Positions 59,610-64,000 of a DNA stretch of 64,000 bases are shown here, in pieces. The stretch comes from Liolophura sinensis. Taxonomy: Eukaryota > Mollusca > Polyplacophora > Chitonida > Chitonidae. The notes beneath the pieces were generated by a model. The model was not told the origin of the DNA, made no database searches, and saw nothing but the letters and a program-made list of their open reading frames with translations. Within the stretch, counting starts at the first letter, position 1, and each line of letters starts with the position of its first letter. The position numbers were made by a program, and so were the translations under genes. The stretch lies in assembly GCF_032854445.1 (NCBI RefSeq), contig NC_088295.1, forward strand, positions 86,348,644 to 86,412,643. Reading direction: 5' to 3'.

Positions 59610-62600
59610 AATTAAATGTCTTCAGGATTGCCAAATATATACATGTAAGTGCATCTATTTCTAAATGTATTACTGTCCTTATTTTTTTACCTTACCACTA
59701 TTTATTCTACTTGTAAAAAAATTACTGTACCTTATGTAAGAGGAAAATAAGTGCACAATGTATGGCAATTTGTGGATTGTGCTGCTAAAAGGGAAGATGT
59801 GGAGGCCATGTTTATGTGCACTAAAAATAATGGCTTTCACTAGTTTTCAGGTTTGGCATTTTGTGCAATTAAGTCATGAATTTCGGGCTGATTTGGTCAT
59901 GGAATGTCATGAAGAAATGATCGATTTTTGTTTTGAAATATCTTTAGCAACCCTTTTAATATCAAATAAACACCATACATATGTGCTTCTTTGAAATGAA
60001 GTGAACATAATCATTAAACTGGAATGATTTCAATGTTAGTGGTGCAGATTTGTTGAAATACGCGTCCATTGTAATGTTCAGCTACGTTCTCGGTGTATGA
60101 CTGCAGCAGGAGATGTAAAATGTATACGGGGGATAGAAAAATATTAGAGCACTCCATGTCTCTCTGGTTCATGTCTTGTGTCCCTAGTCTGTATGACATG
60201 TGTGGGGTTGCATTTATGTTAGAGGCGAAATTAAGCAGCCTAAAACAATGCAGCATTTGTGGAGAGCCATTTATGGATCTGTCTGTTGCCAAGCCCTCCA
60301 GAAGATGTGTCTGGCCAATGTTAGTAAACCATTAATTTTCTACTCCGTATAAATCTGAGAGCAGAGGAAGCTGGTCCAGTGGCAGGGTTTTACTGGAGTT
60401 AATAGAAGCTGTGTGATTTCTTTGAGAACTGGGCCAAGACAGGATCAGGCCATCCTCTTGAGATTTCTGTAATCAATATCTGTATTTCTAAACTGGAGAA
60501 AGGATGTAATCTCTCATGTTGTCGGCCAAAAATGAGGAAAAATAAGTGTACTGCTTTTCTGGAATTAGAGCCCCTGGACTGTAACTGTCTACAGATGTAT
60601 CTTGATTGGGGCAGTGATTGAGTCACAGGGTAATGCTGTAACCCAGAGATGCGTTATGGATATGTTTCCATAGTCCCTCAAAAGACTAAGCCTCAGTCAG
60701 CATGGATCAGCTATAAATGGTTCTGTCTGAGATGGATTCATTTTGTAAGGCTTGCTGTCCAGGTAACTTCATGTACCAAGATAGTGGTATAGTATTCAAT
60801 TACATATCCCAAGGATGTGTTCCCTTGTTTGCTCTTACATGTACAGGTATATATGTGACTGTGCGTATTGTATACGGAGACATGATTTCTTAAATGTATG
60901 ACAAGAAATGCTATTACATGAAATACCCTCTTATTGCTCTTTTGACATAATGGTACTGATTTGTTCACTAATTTGCCCAGTTAAACATACTGGATTTACT
61001 TTTAAATTAAACTTTCAAGTAATTTAATGCACGATGAATTGTCTCTGAATAAATGGCCTTTAGAAATGAAGCACTCCCATTTTGAGAACATTATGCTTGG
61101 CACTGTAAGTGTGTGTTAGAACAGCTGTACAAGGTGTCTGGTAAACAAAGAAATATGGCTTCTGATGTGACAGATAAATTTTTTTTTACTTGTTTAATGA
61201 GAACTGTGCTTGGATATTGCGGCTCATTAGAGGCTTCGGTTGCTGTGACAAAGCGTATTGCAGTGATTGGGTGTAAAATACAATTCACACATCTGCTGAA
61301 TATCTTCACCTGTGACAGCTACATGCTCGGAGCTGCATTACAGGTTGCTGGTTTTCCTCTCCTTAACCATCTTCAGGAGGCAGGGTGTGTTAGATTTACA
61401 GTAAATCTTGTAACCTGTGTTTTCTATAGGCTGGCTACAGTTAACAAGCTCTGTGTAACAAAACAGCGTACAGAGATCTCGAATAAGAGACCACAGTACT
61501 GCTGAACTTGAGTGACTTCTGAGCAGATGTTGTGCTATATTTGTCAGTATATGACTTGGAGTGTGTTCAGGTATTCAGAACTGTGGGTCTTAAGGCACAC
61601 CTACATGTACATATAGAAATGCACATAGGTTGAGGTGACACTCTTATTTGTCAACTTATTTGACCTAGATAGGTTTTATGGTGGTCTGGTTTAATGTAGG
61701 TGTAGTTTGTACAGAGCATTTTGCTTTGTCTCACCTGCAGTAGGTGATGAGCTCATCAGGTGTGTGACATTGTGGCTGTGAAGATCAGCGGGTACATGTA
61801 CTACATATACTTCTGACTGTGTATGCCTTTCTAATAATAAATCAGCAGATCTCTGCTTGTTCAGTTCACCAAAGTTTGAAAGTTACAACAGCCATTTCCT
61901 AAAAAGGTAATAAATTCTGAAGCTATTTGTACATGCATGTATTTAAACACAAGTTATAATTTGTGTGTTATAACGATATGCTACTTTTTGGCAATTAAGA
62001 TATATACTATCAAGAATTCAGTGCGATGCGTTCTGAATTGGACATTTATGAGATTTATTTTATTGTGAAAATGTTTATGAACGTTACCTTGCATTGCATT
62101 GAGCAATGTACAAATAAACTGCTGTAGAAACTGTCTCTAATATCAATACATCAGAATGCTTTGATATTTGATTTTCAAATTTTATTATGCAAGATTGCAA
62201 TAAAAAGGTGTATCGAAAATCTGGTAGTTTACATTCTCTTATTATGTACATGTTGGTTTAAATTTTACGGATGTACATGTAATAACTAATATTGCTAAAA
62301 GTAATCCTCATGCATTGAGTGTGGAACATATTTTACACAAACTGGATGTATGTCTGACATAATCTACTTTAACTATGATCTGGATTTTGATAAGGAATAA
62401 TATTTTCATAATTTAGTTGAGACCAGGAATTACTCCCCTTGATAATGATGGCAGATAACTTGGGATATTGATTCTATTTGAGCGGGTTGACTGTGTATGC
62501 AGTAAGAGCATGGATTCAGCACAACAAATTCAATTGATGAGCTTTCCCAGAAGGAAGGGCCAGTTATGGCTGTGTACCATGCTTCAGATGGATTTGATTT

Positions 62601-64000
62601 CACAGGTTTGGTAGAAGAATCCTCACCTAGAGAATTGATTCTAGTTACATGTAGCTTTAGCAGGGCCAGACATGCCAGCTAACCAGGCATTGACTGCTCT
62701 ACCAGGCTTATTCTTGATAGCAGCCATTAAGATTGTCCTGGAGTACTGTCACTATCATCAGGTTAGCTTGTAATGTTATTAATTTATCCACTGTAACATG
62801 CTGTCCAGGAAAAGGTTCTGCAGTTTAATACATGTAAGTAAAGAAAACATTTTATGCAGGTAGACGCAGTATGGAGATAAATAGAATGGTAGCATGATGA
62901 TTTATGATTTTCTTTGGTTTGCAAAGGTTGATATCTTAAAAGTTTAGCAATTTAGTGCAGTAGTATAATCTGTGGTGCCTTGAAGACTGAAGTACATGTA
63001 TTTGGCGCAAGAAGAGTGTGGTTATGTTATTACCCATGAGAGCATAGTAATGTTGTCTCAACGTTGCACTAGTTTGACCACGTAATAGTGAGAATTCTAG
63101 TCACATCACTTTGTTGTATTATGGGGATGTTAATGACACCCTGTAATTATAGACTTCTGTTCACTATATGTGAATAATTGTACATTATGATTTAAAATTC
63201 TCTGTAATAGTGTGGAGCATCGTACCCTTGGTATGAAGTTTTGGCCTCTTCATGTACTCTAGCTAGCATATGAGCTTCTGGCTTCGGCTGACTCCCTGTT
63301 AGATGTCAGTCTGTACATACTTGTCTCTCCCACACTGTCTGATAGTGTTAAATTACTGGGTTGAACAAGGAAGCCCTCATGAAACTGGTTTTAAGAACAC
63401 ATTTTGGTACACATATATAGGAGGCCTGCTTCACAGATGTTTTCTTCCCAACAAGTTTGAAGTAGCTGAGCTATAGAAGTAGTTATGGACTGGCATCCAG
63501 TTCTGCAGGACTTACTCATGTATACTTATCCTTTCTAATTGGTAAACTTCCAGGTTCTGTGTTCACGTAACACACAGGTTTCATATGAGCTCACTCATCC
63601 AGGCAGATTTAGAATATATGATGAAGATATTGTTGGAAGCTATATGTATATTGTGTATTTATATCCAGTGAGTGCTTTGAGTATTATTCATAGATACATG
63701 TATACTTACATGTAGTTGTAAAGTGTAGGATCATGTAAATGTATATATATCTATACAAGCAAGCATTACTGATGCTCCTCCTGTTGACATACTATACATA
63801 TACAGTCCTGTCTGAAATAATAATGCACAGGTTTTCAGTAGAATAAATATATTCTAATATAGTTAATTTATAATTTATGTACTATAATATGTGTACTTCT
63901 ACGAAATGTATTGTCATAATAAAATCTTAGTTTTGTTTGCATTTGTAATGATTTATCTGAAAATGCAAATTCATTCATCCAGTCACCAAAAGGAAATAAA
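59610..64000. other. AT-rich non-coding stretch to the window edge
   Basis: No exon, array or transposon end was recognised. The longest frame (61113-61505, 130 codons) matches no family that I know and has no splice or codon-use support. The region may be an intron of a gene that starts near 54-56 kb and ends beyond the window. Confidence 0.4.

Noticed and set aside
61113-61505. 130-codon open frame
   Set aside because: No recognisable domain, unremarkable composition and no splice sites in phase. It is plausible by chance in 64 kb.

Overview
This is animal genomic DNA, most likely from a mollusc. The genes are multi-exon with GT-AG introns. The introns and spacers are full of minisatellites and copies of a tRNA-headed SINE. 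Its 3' part, the motif ATTCTTGAGTACGGCG followed by an (AAAT)n tail, is typical of molluscan SINEs of the Meta-domain type. No species can be named from the sequence alone.

Three protein-coding genes can be rebuilt exon by exon. (1) 559-5899, plus strand: the 3' nine exons of a transmembrane receptor. It has a C-type lectin-like domain (CTLD) whose two half-exons are separated by a two-exon WSC cassette, then a second CTLD, a threonine-rich mucin-like stalk, one membrane helix and a cytoplasmic tail with tyrosine motifs. Its 5' end lies left of the window or is undetected. (2) 38195 down to 12863, minus strand: a complete 17-exon gene for nucleolar GTP-binding protein 1 (GTPBP4/NOG1), 632 aa, with all G motifs, spread over about 25 kb. 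(3) 42103-49316, plus strand: a complete seven-coding-exon glucose-6-phosphatase catalytic subunit (G6PC/G6PC3 family), 359 aa, with the phosphatase signature residues intact. NOG1 and G6PC lie head to head. The start of NOG1 and a candidate upstream exon of G6PC (38431-38524) are separated by only 235 bp, which suggests a shared bidirectional promoter.

Region by region: 1-550 holds two SINE 3' ends in an intron. 559-5899 is the lectin receptor. 5900-12860 is a gene-free spacer built of a degenerate minisatellite, a duplicated roughly 0.65-0.85 kb repeat, a 33-bp minisatellite that appears to derive from a SINE tail, and more SINE/MITE pieces. 12863-38195 is NOG1, whose introns hold a 78-bp array, a 33-bp array, a 3.3-kb satellite of 65-bp units, a dead pogo-like transposase gene, a TA-flanked MITE and a large foldback. 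38431-49316 is G6PC with a 5'-truncated non-LTR retrotransposon in one intron. 49317-64000 has no recognisable coding gene. It contains a 62-bp array, SINEs, a TTAA-flanked foldback element, and a CpG-richer stretch at 54.2-56.1 kb with good splice donors that may be the promoter and untranslated exons of a gene running off the right edge.

The genes do not form a pathway. NOG1 is a housekeeping 60S ribosome-assembly GTPase, G6PC is an ER sugar phosphatase, and the lectin is a surface receptor.
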